Of a stretch of DNA of 64,000 nucleotides, positions 45,894 through 53,909 are shown in pieces; within the stretch, counting starts at the first letter, position 1; each line of letters starts with the position of its first letter. Below the pieces are notes generated by a model. It saw nothing but the letters and a program-made list of their open reading frames with translations, did not search any database and had not been told where the DNA came from. The translations under genes were made by a program, and so were the position numbers. The DNA comes from Aureimonas sp. AU20 (lineage in GTDB: Bacteria; Pseudomonadota; Alphaproteobacteria; Rhizobiales; Rhizobiaceae): contig NZ_CP006367.1 in NCBI RefSeq assembly GCF_001442755.1, positions 2,046,001 through 2,110,000 of the forward strand. The letters run 5' to 3'.

Positions 45894-47474
45894 ATGAACG
45901 ACGCGGGGAAGGCCACTTTCCAAAGCGGACTTCCCCGCTACACTTTGGGAACGGAGGGCACTGCGGCCCTCGCCTCGCGCAAGAAGGGCCACGAGTTGGA
46001 TCGCATCAGCTTTCAACAGTTGTTCAATGCGCTACCCAGCCCGCACATGCTCCTCGACGCGCAGCTGCATTTCGTGGCCGTCAATCCGGCCTACGAGGCC
46101 GTCACGGATCATTCCGGCCAGACCTTGGTCGGACGTCATGTCTTCGAGGCCTTCCCGAATACGGGCGAGGCCGGTCGTCGTCTCCGGCATTCGCTCGACC
46201 GCGTTCGGGAGACGGGCAAGCCCGACACGCTGGCCTATATCGAGTACGACATTCCCATTCCGCCCGAGAAGGGCGGCGGTATGGCCAAGCGCTATTGGAC
46301 GGCCATCCACACGCCGCTGAACGACGAGACCGGCGCGGTTCGCTACATCCTTCAGAACACTGTGGATATTACCGAACTCGTGCTTCTGCGCGAGGCGGCT
46401 TCCACTCCGAACTCCATCTTCTCCGGCGGCGTCGCCCTAGTACAGCGCGCTCGCGAGGCCGAGGAGGCCGTTCGCGACGACACCAAGCCGGCCCAACAGT
46501 TCCGCGCCCTGTTCGAGGAGGCGCCAGGCATGGTGGCGCTGCTGCATGGCGCGGATCATGTCTTCACCTATGCCAACCGAGCCTATCGCCACTTCGTCGG
46601 CCAACGCGAGGTTCTTGGTCTACCGGTGCGCGACGTCTTTCCCGAGATCGAGGGCGAGGGCTTTTTCGAGAAGTTGGACGAAGCCTATCGGACCGGCGAG
46701 GCCGCGCTCGGGTTTGAGAGCCGGATCATGCTGCGCGATCCCGAGAGCGGGCGTCTGCGCGAGTTCTTCATCGATTTCTCCTACCATCCCGTCGTAGCCT
46801 CCGACGGCACGACATCCGGCATCTTCGTCCAAGGCTATGATCGGACGGAAAGCGTTAGGGCCCAGCGCCGCCAGCGCCTTCTTCTGGACGAGCTCAATCA
46901 TCGGGTGAAGAACACGCTCTCGACCGTGCAGTCTCTGGCGCGGCGCAGCTTCCGCGCAACGACCGACCGGGAAGAGGCTCGCCGCGTCTTCGAGGGGCGC
47001 ATCTTGGCCCTGTCGAACGCCCACAATCTGCTAAGCGAGCAGCATTGGGAAGCGGCCGACCTTGCCACCATCGCCCGACTCGAACTGGCAGCCCTTGGCT
47101 CGGATCGGTTCGAGATGCAGGGCTGCCCTCTCAGCCTCAACCCGAAGGCGGCGATCGCGCTCGCCATGGTGTTTCACGAGTTGGCCTCCAACGCGGTGAA
47201 GTACGGCGTTCTTTCGGGGCGGGACGGGCGGCTGGCCGTGCGCTGGGACGTGCGGGACGACAATCTTCATCTCGTCTGGAACGAGGCGGGCGCGAGCCTG
47301 CCGCTGTCCGAGGGCGAATTGAAGCCCGGCTTCGGCATGCGCATGCTGGAGCGAATCGTTACCGGCGAACTGGAAGGGCGGCTGGAACTGGCCTTGGGGG
47401 GCAGCGGACTGACTTGGACCCTCTTTATTCCCATGGCTGAAGTCAGCGCGGCGAGGGGTCCGTCCCATGACTGA
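45894..47474 (+). CDS. HWE-family sensor histidine kinase with two PAS domains
   Basis: A 526-residue soluble kinase. PAS domains cover about residues 40-160 and 200-325. The HWE dimerisation/phosphoacceptor motif L-D-E-L-N-H-R-V-K-N-T-L has His336, and the ATPase domain has F-H-E-L-A-S-N-A-V-K-Y-G and V-W-N-E-A-G (the W-x-E hallmark). These kinases are common in Alphaproteobacteria, some as photosensors; no LOV cysteine motif was seen. ATG 45894 is given, but a stem-loop sits inside codons 4-15, and TTG 45996 has a good AGAAGGG site and may be the real start. It overlaps the response regulator by 8 bases. Confidence 0.88.
   Translation: MNDAGKATFQSGLPRYTLGTEGTAALASRKKGHELDRISFQQLFNALPSPHMLLDAQLHFVAVNPAYEAVTDHSGQTLVGRHVFEAFPNTGEAGRRLRHSLDRVRETGKPDTLAYIEYDIPIPPEKGGGMAKRYWTAIHTPLNDETGAVRYILQNTVDITELVLLREAASTPNSIFSGGVALVQRAREAEEAVRDDTKPAQQFRALFEEAPGMVALLHGADHVFTYANRAYRHFVGQREVLGLPVRDVFPEIEGEGFFEKLDEAYRTGEAALGFESRIMLRDPESGRLREFFIDFSYHPVVASDGTTSGIFVQGYDRTESVRAQRRQRLLLDELNHRVKNTLSTVQSLARRSFRATTDREEARRVFEGRILALSNAHNLLSEQHWEAADLATIARLELAALGSDRFEMQGCPLSLNPKAAIALAMVFHELASNAVKYGVLSGRDGRLAVRWDVRDDNLHLVWNEAGASLPLSEGELKPGFGMRMLERIVTGELEGRLELALGGSGLTWTLFIPMAEVSAARGPSHD
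45903..45938 (+). terminator. hairpin after ettA, possible terminator
   Basis: GCGGGGAAG (45903-45911) pairs with CTTCCCCGC (45930-45938), 9 bp, starting 11 bases after the ettA stop. It overlaps the annotated N-terminus of the kinase gene. No U-run follows. Confidence 0.4.
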
Positions 47475-47850
47475 TGCCCCCTCACATCAGGGCTTGCGCA
47501 TCTTCGCGGTGGAAGACGAGTCCCTGGTCGCCATGCAACTGGAGGATATTCTGGACGATCTCGGCTGCGTGGTGGCGGGCTTCGCCATGCGCATCGACCG
47601 GGCGCAGGATATGCTCGATGCCAAGCCTGCGATCGACGCGGCCATTCTCGACATGAACATCGCCGGCACGAAGGTCTATCCCGTGGCGGAGCGTCTGCGC
47701 GGGATGGGCATTCCCATCGTCTTCGCGACTGGCTACGGGCTCGATGGGATCGACCCCGAATGGCGCGTCTATCCCGTGCTCCAGAAACCCTACACGACTG
47801 AACAGATCGCTCGCGCGCTTTCCCAAACGCTTGTGCTGACGAACAAGTGA
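47467..47850 (+). CDS. single-domain response regulator
   Basis: A 127-residue receiver domain without an output domain. The acidic pocket is E16/D17, phosphoacceptor D62 in A-I-L-D-M-N-I-A-G, the conserved T in F-A-T-G-Y, and K107 in L-Q-K-P-Y. It overlaps the HWE kinase gene and is its likely partner. It resembles receivers that act as phosphate sinks or transfer to another regulator. Confidence 0.88.
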   Translation: MTDAPSHQGLRIFAVEDESLVAMQLEDILDDLGCVVAGFAMRIDRAQDMLDAKPAIDAAILDMNIAGTKVYPVAERLRGMGIPIVFATGYGLDGIDPEWRVYPVLQKPYTTEQIARALSQTLVLTNK

Positions 47851-47979
47851 TCGCCGAGAGCGCTCCGCCCTCGGGGTGAGCGCGCGCCTCGCCGGCGCGG
47901 CGGTCATGCGCTGGCAGCGCGGGCGTGCTATGGCCCCCGCACTCATTCGAAAAACCCGAACAGTCAGGAAGCCTCCCGC

Positions 47980-48630
47980 ATGGATCAGTTCGTTCAGGGT
48001 CTCATGCAGGATTTCGGCGTGCTCGGCATCGCCTTCCTGATGTTCCTCGAGAACATCTTTCCGCCGATCCCCTCCGAGATCATCATGCCGCTCGCCGGCT
48101 ATCAGGCCGCCACCGGGCAGCATTCGATCTGGGCCGTGATCGTGGCGGGCACGATCGGCTCGCTTCTCGGCATTCTGCCCTGGTACTATCTCGGCCTCGT
48201 CGTGGGCGAGGAGCGCATCGTCAAGCTGGCGGATCGGTTCGGGCGCTGGATCACCATGACGGCGGAGGATGTCGAGGCCGCCGACCGCTGGTTCCGTCGC
48301 TACGGCATTCTCGCGGTTCTGTTCGGACGCCTTGTGCCGACCGTGCGCACTCTGATCTCGATTCCCGCCGGGCTGGCCCGCATGCCGATCGCGACTTTCC
48401 TCTTCTTCTCGGCCATCGGTACGCTCGCCTGGACGGCGGGCCTCGCCTTCGCCGGTTATCTCCTGGCTCAGCAATACGAGCTGGTGGACCAGTATGTCGG
48501 CCCGGTGTCGAACATCGTCATCGCCGCCGTGGTGGTGATCTATCTCTACCGCGTCATTACCTTCAAACCCACGCGCCGCACGCGTCCGATCGACCTGAAG
48601 TCGGACGAGCATCCGCACCGCCAGGGATGA
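47980..48630 (+). CDS. DedA family membrane protein
   Basis: A 216-residue membrane protein of the DedA/VTT family, linked to undecaprenyl-phosphate or lipid recycling. Family features are L-E-N-I-F-P-P-I-P-S-E-I-I-M-P, E-R-I-V-K-L-A-D-R-F-G-R-W and the signature G-R-L-V-P-T-V-R-T-L-I-S-I-P-A-G. About four hydrophobic segments are present. ATG 47980 is used. The stop overlaps the MOSC gene start by 4 bases. Confidence 0.91.
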   Translation: MDQFVQGLMQDFGVLGIAFLMFLENIFPPIPSEIIMPLAGYQAATGQHSIWAVIVAGTIGSLLGILPWYYLGLVVGEERIVKLADRFGRWITMTAEDVEAADRWFRRYGILAVLFGRLVPTVRTLISIPAGLARMPIATFLFFSAIGTLAWTAGLAFAGYLLAQQYELVDQYVGPVSNIVIAAVVVIYLYRVITFKPTRRTRPIDLKSDEHPHRQG

Positions 48631-49217
48631 GCCGCCTCATGCGCAAGCCCGCCAGCAAGCTCAAGGGAACGGTCGGCGGCCTTTACCGCACCGAGGGGAA
48701 GGGCTTCGTCACCACATCTGTCGAGACGCTCGAACTCGGCTTCGAAGGCATTGCCGGCGACGAGCATGGCGGGCCAACCCGAAGGACGGGCGGGCGCGAG
48801 CCCTGGTATCCCCGGGGCACGGAGATCCGTAACGAGCGCCAGCTTTCGATTCTCAGCGCCGCCGAACTCGGCGAGGTCGCCCGCGATCTCGACATTCCCG
48901 AGCTTCTGCCGGAATGGATCGGCGCCAATCTGGTGCTGGACGGCATCCCGCGCCTCAGCCACCTGCCGCCGCGAACGCTCCTTTTCTTCGAGAGCGGCGT
49001 GACGCTGAAGGTCGATGGCGACAACGGGCCGTGCCGTCTGTCGGGCCGCTCCATCGCCGCGCATCATCCTGGCCGTGAGGATATCGAGTTCAGCTTCGTG
49101 CGCGCAGCCAAGCACAAACGCGGCCTCGTCGCCTGGGTCGAAAAGCCGGGCCGCCTGAGTCAGGGCGAGGCCTTCGAGGCTCGGCTGCCCGAGCAGTGGA
49201 TTTACGATCCGGCCTAA
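48627..49217 (+). CDS. MOSC domain protein
   Basis: A 196-residue protein with the MOSC core: the early G-I-A-G-D-E-H-G-G, then N-E-R-Q-L-S-I-L-S, the I-G-A-N-L-V-L-D-G block, and the invariant cysteine in N-G-P-C-R-L-S-G. MOSC proteins handle sulfur or molybdopterin chemistry; no N-terminal beta-barrel domain is present. ATG 48627 couples to dedA; ATG 48639 is an alternative. Substrate is unknown. Confidence 0.87.
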   Translation: MSRLMRKPASKLKGTVGGLYRTEGKGFVTTSVETLELGFEGIAGDEHGGPTRRTGGREPWYPRGTEIRNERQLSILSAAELGEVARDLDIPELLPEWIGANLVLDGIPRLSHLPPRTLLFFESGVTLKVDGDNGPCRLSGRSIAAHHPGREDIEFSFVRAAKHKRGLVAWVEKPGRLSQGEAFEARLPEQWIYDPA

Positions 49218-49232
49218 GCTTTTGGAGGTCGG

Positions 49233-49625
49233 TCAGTCCGCGTCCGGCCTCGGCCGGTGTTTGAGGGGCAGGGCGCTGGTCTCGCCATCCTCGGGCTCGT
49301 CCTCGTCGTCCCATTCCTCGTCGCTGTCGGGCTCCGAGACGAGATGGCGGGTGGCGCCCCATTGGTCGAGAACGGCGTTGACCGCGTCGACCACGAAGAA
49401 GCGCGCCTGGTCCTTCTCATAGCCCTCGTCCCGCAGCTCGTCATAGTCGGTGTGCTGGTGGCGGACATGCGCCAAGGTGGCGAGCCAGACAGCGCTGGCC
49501 GGCGAAAGATCGCGCATATGGCGCGACCCCGCCGCCGCGCGGATCGCCTCCGCATCAAGAAAGGGCACACGCGGGATCAGCAGCGTCAGGTTCTTGGCGA
49601 TCGTCTTCTGCCGTTCCGTCGCCAT
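49233..49625 (-). CDS. DUF2293 domain protein
   Basis: A 130-residue cytoplasmic protein. The N-terminal half has I-P-R-V-P-F-L-D-A-E-A-I and A-A-G-S-R-H-M-R-D-L-S, which match DUF2293; it also contains H-V-R-H-Q-H-T-D-Y-D. The last 30 residues are strongly acidic. Function is unknown. Its start overlaps the trmO stop by 1 base, suggesting co-translation. Confidence 0.8.
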   Translation of the reverse strand: MATERQKTIAKNLTLLIPRVPFLDAEAIRAAAGSRHMRDLSPASAVWLATLAHVRHQHTDYDELRDEGYEKDQARFFVVDAVNAVLDQWGATRHLVSEPDSDEEWDDEDEPEDGETSALPLKHRPRPDAD

Positions 49626-50116
49626 CAGCGCTCCTCCGGCCGGTCCACCGAGGCGAAATAAGGTTTGATGTCGAGCAGCGGCGTTCCGTCGAGAACGTCG
49701 ATCGCATCGATCACCAGCCTGCCGCTCGCCCGGTCGATCTCCAGAAGGCGCACGAGATGCAGGCCGATCGGATTGGGCCGCACCGGCGAGCGCAGCGCGA
49801 ACGTACCGGACGCCGCCTCGGCATGGCGCGGCATCTGCAGCGCAAGGTCCCGCCGCGACTGGTGCAGCCAGGTCAGAAGATGGACATGGCTTTCCGGATC
49901 CAGCCGCTCCAGCGCCGGGCGAAAGGCGGGGTCGATTTCGACGCTCGCGCTCTGGCCGGTCTCGCGGGCCGCACGCATGTTCTTCGGGCAATCGCGCCGC
50001 TCCGTCCAAGGCGAGCGGATGCGGCCGATGAAGACGAGGCGCGCGTCGTCGGCCTGCGAACCATCGAAGGCAAGGCGGCTTTCGCCGGGGCGGATGGACG
50101 GTTCCTCAAGGCTCAT
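49625..50116 (-). CDS. trmO: tRNA N6-threonylcarbamoyladenosine methyltransferase TrmO (TsaA-like)
   Basis: A 163-residue single-domain beta-barrel SAM methyltransferase of the TsaA/YaeB family. It has I-G-R-I-R-S-P-W near residue 30, D-P-E-S-H-V-H-L-L-T-W, the signature S-P-V-R-P-N-P-I-G-L-H-L-V, and D-V-L-D-G-T-P-L-L-D-I-K-P-Y. It methylates t6A37 in tRNA. The C-terminal extension of the enterobacterial protein is absent. It is divergent from the ArsR-methyltransferase gene. Interestingly a Sua5-type enzyme making the t6A precursor is encoded at 62.4 kb. Confidence 0.88.
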   Translation of the reverse strand: MSLEEPSIRPGESRLAFDGSQADDARLVFIGRIRSPWTERRDCPKNMRAARETGQSASVEIDPAFRPALERLDPESHVHLLTWLHQSRRDLALQMPRHAEAASGTFALRSPVRPNPIGLHLVRLLEIDRASGRLVIDAIDVLDGTPLLDIKPYFASVDRPEER

Positions 50117-50195
50117 TCTTTAAGCCTATAGGGGCTCGCCGCGCCACGCAAAGGCGCGGACCGGTCCCCCCTTGCATCCCATGCGCTGAACACAT

Positions 50196-50215
50196 AAACA
50201 TATCTTTATATGTTT
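50196..50215. promoter_or_regulatory. perfect palindrome upstream of the ArsR-methyltransferase gene
   Basis: AAACATAT-CTTT-ATATGTTT is a perfect 8-base inverted repeat with a 4-base spacer in a strikingly AT-rich island. It lies 20 bases before ATG 50236 and just before the AGGAGG ribosome site. Its position and symmetry suit an autoregulatory operator for the dimeric ArsR domain encoded next. Confidence 0.72.
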
Positions 50216-50235
50216 CGCGTGTAGGAGGCGCGTCC

Positions 50236-51237
50236 ATGAGCGCTTCGTTCGATGCAACGGTTGAGATTCTCAAGGCTTTGGGCGAGCCGACACGGCTTCG
50301 GCTGGTCATGCTCCTGTCCGGCCATGACCTCACCGTGTCCGACCTGACCTCGATTCTCGGCCAATCTCAGCCGCGCATCTCGCGCCATCTGAAGCTTCTG
50401 GTGGAATCAGGTGTCGTGCTTCGCCATCAGGAAGGCGCCTGGGCCTATTTCCGCCGTAGCGACGATCCGCTCGTGGCAACGCTCACCGACGCGCTGCTTG
50501 CGGGCGTCACGGACGAAGACGGGCGGCTTGCCGGCGATCGCGAGAAGCTGGAGGACGTCAGGCGAGAGCGTGCCGAGCGCGCGGCGCTCTACTTCAGCCG
50601 CAACGCCGAACAATGGGACCGCATCCGCTCGCTGCATGTTCCCGACGCCGAGGTCGAGGCCGCTTTGCTGTCGAGCCTCGGCGAAGAGAGCGTCGAGGCG
50701 ATGCTGGATGTCGGCACGGGCACGGGGCGGCTGCTCGAACTTCTGGCGCCGCGCTCGGAGCGCGCGCTGGGCATCGACGCCTCGCGTGAGATGCTGTCGA
50801 TCGCCCGCGCCAAGCTCGACGCGTCGGGCCTCAGCCGCGCCACGGTGCGGCAGGGCGACGCCTATCGCCTGCCGGTACCGCGCGGCAGTTTCGCGCTCGT
50901 CACCCTGCATCAGGTGCTTCACTATCTCGATGATCCCGCCGCGGCCGTGCGCGAGGCGGCGGGGGCGCTCGGCCCCGGCGGGCGGCTCGCCATCGTGGAT
51001 TTCGCCCCGCATCGGCTGGAGGAACTGCGCGCCGAGCACGCGCATCTGCGCCTCGGCTTCAGCGAGGAGGCGCTTGGCGCCTATGTCCAGGCCGCCGGCC
51101 TCTGCGTCGAATCCATCCGCGCGCTGCCTCTGCAAGGCCGGCGGGCGGATGCGCTGACCGTTCTCATTCTCGTCGCCCGACGCCCGCGCGCGACCCCCTT
51201 TCTCGACCCGGCGCCGCGCCCGGTCGAAGCCGCTTGA
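50236..51237 (+). CDS. ArsR-family regulator fused to a SAM-dependent methyltransferase domain (SahR-like)
   Basis: A 333-residue two-domain protein. Residues ~5-90 form an ArsR winged helix (L-G-E-P-T-R-L-R-L-V-M-L-L, S-Q-P-R-I-S-R-H-L-K-L-L). From ~115 a class I methyltransferase fold follows, with motif I L-D-V-G-T-G-T-G-R-L at 157-166, then G-I-D-A-S and H-Q-V-L-H-Y-L. Such fusions occur upstream of metF in Alphaproteobacteria and resemble SahR, which reads S-adenosylhomocysteine levels. It lies 11 bases before metF and probably controls it. ArsR metal-site cysteines are absent, so metal sensing is unlikely. Whether the methyltransferase domain is catalytic or only a sensor is unknown. 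Confidence 0.87.
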   Translation: MSASFDATVEILKALGEPTRLRLVMLLSGHDLTVSDLTSILGQSQPRISRHLKLLVESGVVLRHQEGAWAYFRRSDDPLVATLTDALLAGVTDEDGRLAGDREKLEDVRRERAERAALYFSRNAEQWDRIRSLHVPDAEVEAALLSSLGEESVEAMLDVGTGTGRLLELLAPRSERALGIDASREMLSIARAKLDASGLSRATVRQGDAYRLPVPRGSFALVTLHQVLHYLDDPAAAVREAAGALGPGGRLAIVDFAPHRLEELRAEHAHLRLGFSEEALGAYVQAAGLCVESIRALPLQGRRADALTVLILVARRPRATPFLDPAPRPVEAA

Positions 51238-51248
51238 AGGAAAGAGCC

Positions 51249-52172
51249 ATGATCCAGCGTCGTTCGCAACGCGCGCCCTTCCGTGTGTCGTTCGAGTTCT
51301 TTCCGCCCAAGACGGAAGCGATGGAGACCGGCCTTTGGACCTCGATCCAGCGCCTTGCGCCGCTCTCGCCCGATTTCGTGTCCGTCACCTATGGCGCGGG
51401 CGGGTCGACTCGCGAGCGCACGCATCACACGGTGAAGCGTCTCTTGGCCGAGACGGACCTCAAGCCGGCGGCGCATCTCACCTGCGTCGATGCCACGCGC
51501 GAGGAGGTGGACGAAGTCGTGCGCCAGTATCGCGAGACCGGCGTGAAGCACTTCGTCGCGCTGCGCGGTGACGGGAAGGCGGGAGCGGGGGGTGCCTACG
51601 AATCCCATCCCGGTGGCTATCGCAACGCCGTGGATCTCGCCGCCGGCATCAAGGCCATCGACCCCGAGATCGAAATCTCCGTTTCGGCCTATCCCGAGAA
51701 GCACCCGGAAAGTTCGGACTTCGCCACCGACATCGACCTGCTGAAGCGCAAGGTCGACAATGGCGCGACGCGCGCGATCACCCAGTTCTTCTTCGACAAT
51801 GATGTGTTCGAGCGTTATGTCGAGCGCGTTCGCCGGGCGGGCATTTACATCCCGATCGTGCCCGGCATCGTGCCGATCCACGATTTCACCAAGGTCGCCC
51901 GCTTCTCGGCGGCCACCGGCGCTTCCATTCCGCTCTGGCTGGCGGAGCGCTTCGAGGGGCTGGAGAAGGACGCCCATACCCACAGCCATGTGGCGGCGGC
52001 GGTCTGTGCCGAGCAGGTGCTGGATCTCGCCGAGCGCGGGATCGAGGATTTCCACTTCTATACGATGAACCGCGCCGACCTCGTTTATTCCATCTGTCAC
52101 ATTCTCGGCCTGCGTCCGAAGAACGCGGGCGGTGGGGACGATAAGGTCACCGAAGTCGAACAGGCCGCCTGA
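51249..52172 (+). CDS. metF: methylenetetrahydrofolate reductase
   Basis: A 307-residue FAD-dependent TIM-barrel enzyme making 5-methyl-THF for methionine synthesis. It has S-F-E-F-F-P-P-K at the N-terminus, V-S-V-T-Y-G-A-G-G-S-T-R, L-R-G-D, and I-T-Q-F-F-F-D-N-D. ATG 51249 is chosen, with AAGGA 7 bases upstream; a TTG at 51234 would add five residues and overlap the preceding gene end. Cotranscribed with the ArsR-methyltransferase gene. A strong bidirectional terminator follows. Confidence 0.94.
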   Translation: MIQRRSQRAPFRVSFEFFPPKTEAMETGLWTSIQRLAPLSPDFVSVTYGAGGSTRERTHHTVKRLLAETDLKPAAHLTCVDATREEVDEVVRQYRETGVKHFVALRGDGKAGAGGAYESHPGGYRNAVDLAAGIKAIDPEIEISVSAYPEKHPESSDFATDIDLLKRKVDNGATRAITQFFFDNDVFERYVERVRRAGIYIPIVPGIVPIHDFTKVARFSAATGASIPLWLAERFEGLEKDAHTHSHVAAAVCAEQVLDLAERGIEDFHFYTMNRADLVYSICHILGLRPKNAGGGDDKVTEVEQAA

Positions 52173-52176
52173 CACG

Positions 52177-52205
52177 AAAAAGGGCCGGAATGACCGGCCC
52201 TTTTC
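52177..52205. terminator. bidirectional intrinsic terminator after metF
   Basis: AAAAGGGCCGG (52178-52188) pairs with CCGGCCCTTTT (52194-52204) around a 5-base loop. It has a T-run on the + strand and, because of the leading A-run, on the - strand too. It can end both metF and the opposing small ORF. Confidence 0.9.
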
Positions 52206-52241
52206 CCGTTATGGGTCTGACGCCTGTTTCGCTCGGCGAAA

Positions 52242-52328
52242 TCAGGAAATAAAGCCCACCACCATGGCGCCGACAAAGGCGAAGGCGGCGGTTGCCATCA
52301 GCAGATTGAGAGAGCGCACCCGTTCCAA
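52242..52328 (-). CDS. predicted 28-residue single-pass membrane protein
   Basis: A short minus-strand frame starting at TTG 52328. The peptide runs L(M)-E-R-V-R-S-L-N-L-L-M-A-T-A-A-F, followed by A-F-V-G-A-M-V-V-G-F-I-S. It has a basic N-terminus and one hydrophobic helix. The upstream GAGGAGGAG is among the best ribosome sites in the window and is placed 6 bases before TTG. The frame ends near the bidirectional terminator. I do not recognise a named family. The rest of the 335-base metF-amidase gap shows nothing else coding. Confidence 0.55.
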   Translation of the reverse strand: MERVRSLNLLMATAAFAFVGAMVVGFIS

Positions 52329-52507
52329 AACGATCTCCTCCTCACCGGATATGTCCAGTCTTCATGATCCGTTTAACATCGTAAAGGCGGATTCGTTTCT
52401 CGCAGGCGTCACGAAATCCGTCGGATCGGGAAAAGCCAACGCATCCCGAGACTTGCGATAGTTAAAATTTGATAAAAACCTGGGGAGGAGATGGGGCACC
52501 GGATCGC

Positions 52508-53767
52508 TCAGTCTCTCAGACATGCCTCCAGAAGCGCGGCACCGGCCAGCGCGCGGGCGTCCTGCCCGAAGCGGGCGACGACGGAGAGGCCGAGCGGCAG
52601 CCCGCTCGAAGTCAGGCCGGCCGGCACGTTGACGCAAGGCGTGCCCGCCAGGGTCCAGAGCCGGTTGAAGGCGGGATCGCCCATCCCATCCTCGATACGC
52701 GGCGCCGGGCCGGGCGCGGAGGGCGCCAGCACGATATCGCACGTATCGAACAGCTTCGTCGTCTCGCGTCGTCCCGCTCGCGCGGCACGGCGAGCCAGGT
52801 CGTATTCGGCTGGCGGAATGGCGGCGCCCTCGTCCAGAATGGCGCGTAGGCCAGGGTTCATCTTGTCGCCGTTGTGATGCCGCTCGTGCAAGAGCGACAC
52901 CGCGCCCTCATAGAGCTGGATGCGCTCCTGCGCCTGCCGCGCGGCCGCCAGCGTGTCCGGCTCCGCGATGTCGATGAGGGTGCAGCCGCTTTTCTCCAGC
53001 GCTCGCGCCGCCCGGTCCCAGGCGGGTTGCATGTCTGGATGGAGCATCCCGTCGATCCGCGAGCGGTAGAGGCCGACGCGCAGGACGGGCGTCTGCTCGC
53101 TCACCCGCATCGGGCGACTCGACAGGATCTCGGCCAGAAGCGCCACGTCGTGGATACCGGCAGCGAAAAGGCCTGCGGTGTCGAGCGACCAGGAAAAGCA
53201 TTTCAGGCCCACCGTCGGCAGAAGGCGAAAGCTCGGCTTGAACCCGGCGACGCCGCAGAAGGCCGCTGGGCGGATCACCGAACCCGCCGTCTGCGAGCCC
53301 AGAGCCGCCGGCACCAGCCCCGCCGCCACCGCCGCCGCCGAACCCGCGGAGGATGCGCCGGGCGTGTGGGCGAGGTCGTGCGGATTGCGCGTCGGAACGG
53401 GGCTGGCAAAAGCATATTCCGTGGTCACGGTCTTGCCTATGATCGCCGCGCCGAGCCCTCGCGCCTGTGCCACGAGGGCCGCGTCGCTGGGCGGTCGGTG
53501 GTTCGCATGGATGGGGGAGCCGTAGTCCGTGACCATGTCGAACGTGTCGAACATGTCCTTCACGCCGAGCGCGACGCCCGCGAGCGGGCCTGACGGGCTG
53601 GCGCGAGAAAGCGACTCGGGCTCGGCCAGCCGACTGAAACTTCCGATCGCCTCATCGGCGGCAAGGATGCGCTCCCGCGCTTGTTCGATCTCCCGCGCCG
53701 GGGTCGAGCGACCCGACGCGATGCGCTCAGTCAAGGCTTCGAGCGAGATGAGGGGGAAGCCGGGCAT
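52508..53767 (-). CDS. amidase signature family hydrolase
   Basis: A 419-residue amidase. The Ser-cisSer-Lys triad is visible as K70 (G-V-K-D-M), S139 (P-G-A-S-S-A-G-S) and nucleophile S163 (S-Q-T-A-G-S-V-I-R-P). Length is somewhat shorter than typical GatA, and no gatC/gatB is adjacent, so it is a catabolic or stand-alone amidase with unknown amide substrate. ATG 53767 is chosen over the longer frame start at 53839 because it begins at the family N-terminus. It is divergent from the decarboxylase gene. Confidence 0.86.
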   Translation of the reverse strand: MPGFPLISLEALTERIASGRSTPAREIEQARERILAADEAIGSFSRLAEPESLSRASPSGPLAGVALGVKDMFDTFDMVTDYGSPIHANHRPPSDAALVAQARGLGAAIIGKTVTTEYAFASPVPTRNPHDLAHTPGASSAGSAAAVAAGLVPAALGSQTAGSVIRPAAFCGVAGFKPSFRLLPTVGLKCFSWSLDTAGLFAAGIHDVALLAEILSSRPMRVSEQTPVLRVGLYRSRIDGMLHPDMQPAWDRAARALEKSGCTLIDIAEPDTLAAARQAQERIQLYEGAVSLLHERHHNGDKMNPGLRAILDEGAAIPPAEYDLARRAARAGRRETTKLFDTCDIVLAPSAPGPAPRIEDGMGDPAFNRLWTLAGTPCVNVPAGLTSSGLPLGLSVVARFGQDARALAGAALLEACLRD

Positions 53768-53909
53768 GGGCGCGCCTTGGTGGGGGTCGTTCCATCTTGT
53801 GGCAGATGCTTCACAAGCCTGCCATCCGTTTGAGCTCATATCGCCGAACGGCTTTCGCCGGAATGGCTGGAGGTCTATGTCCAGCCCATAAGCGCCACGA
53901 AGGAGACGA

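Noticed and set aside
52132..52461. A 109-codon plus-strand frame over the metF terminator
   Set aside because: Begins inside metF and reads through a strong terminator; no ribosome site.
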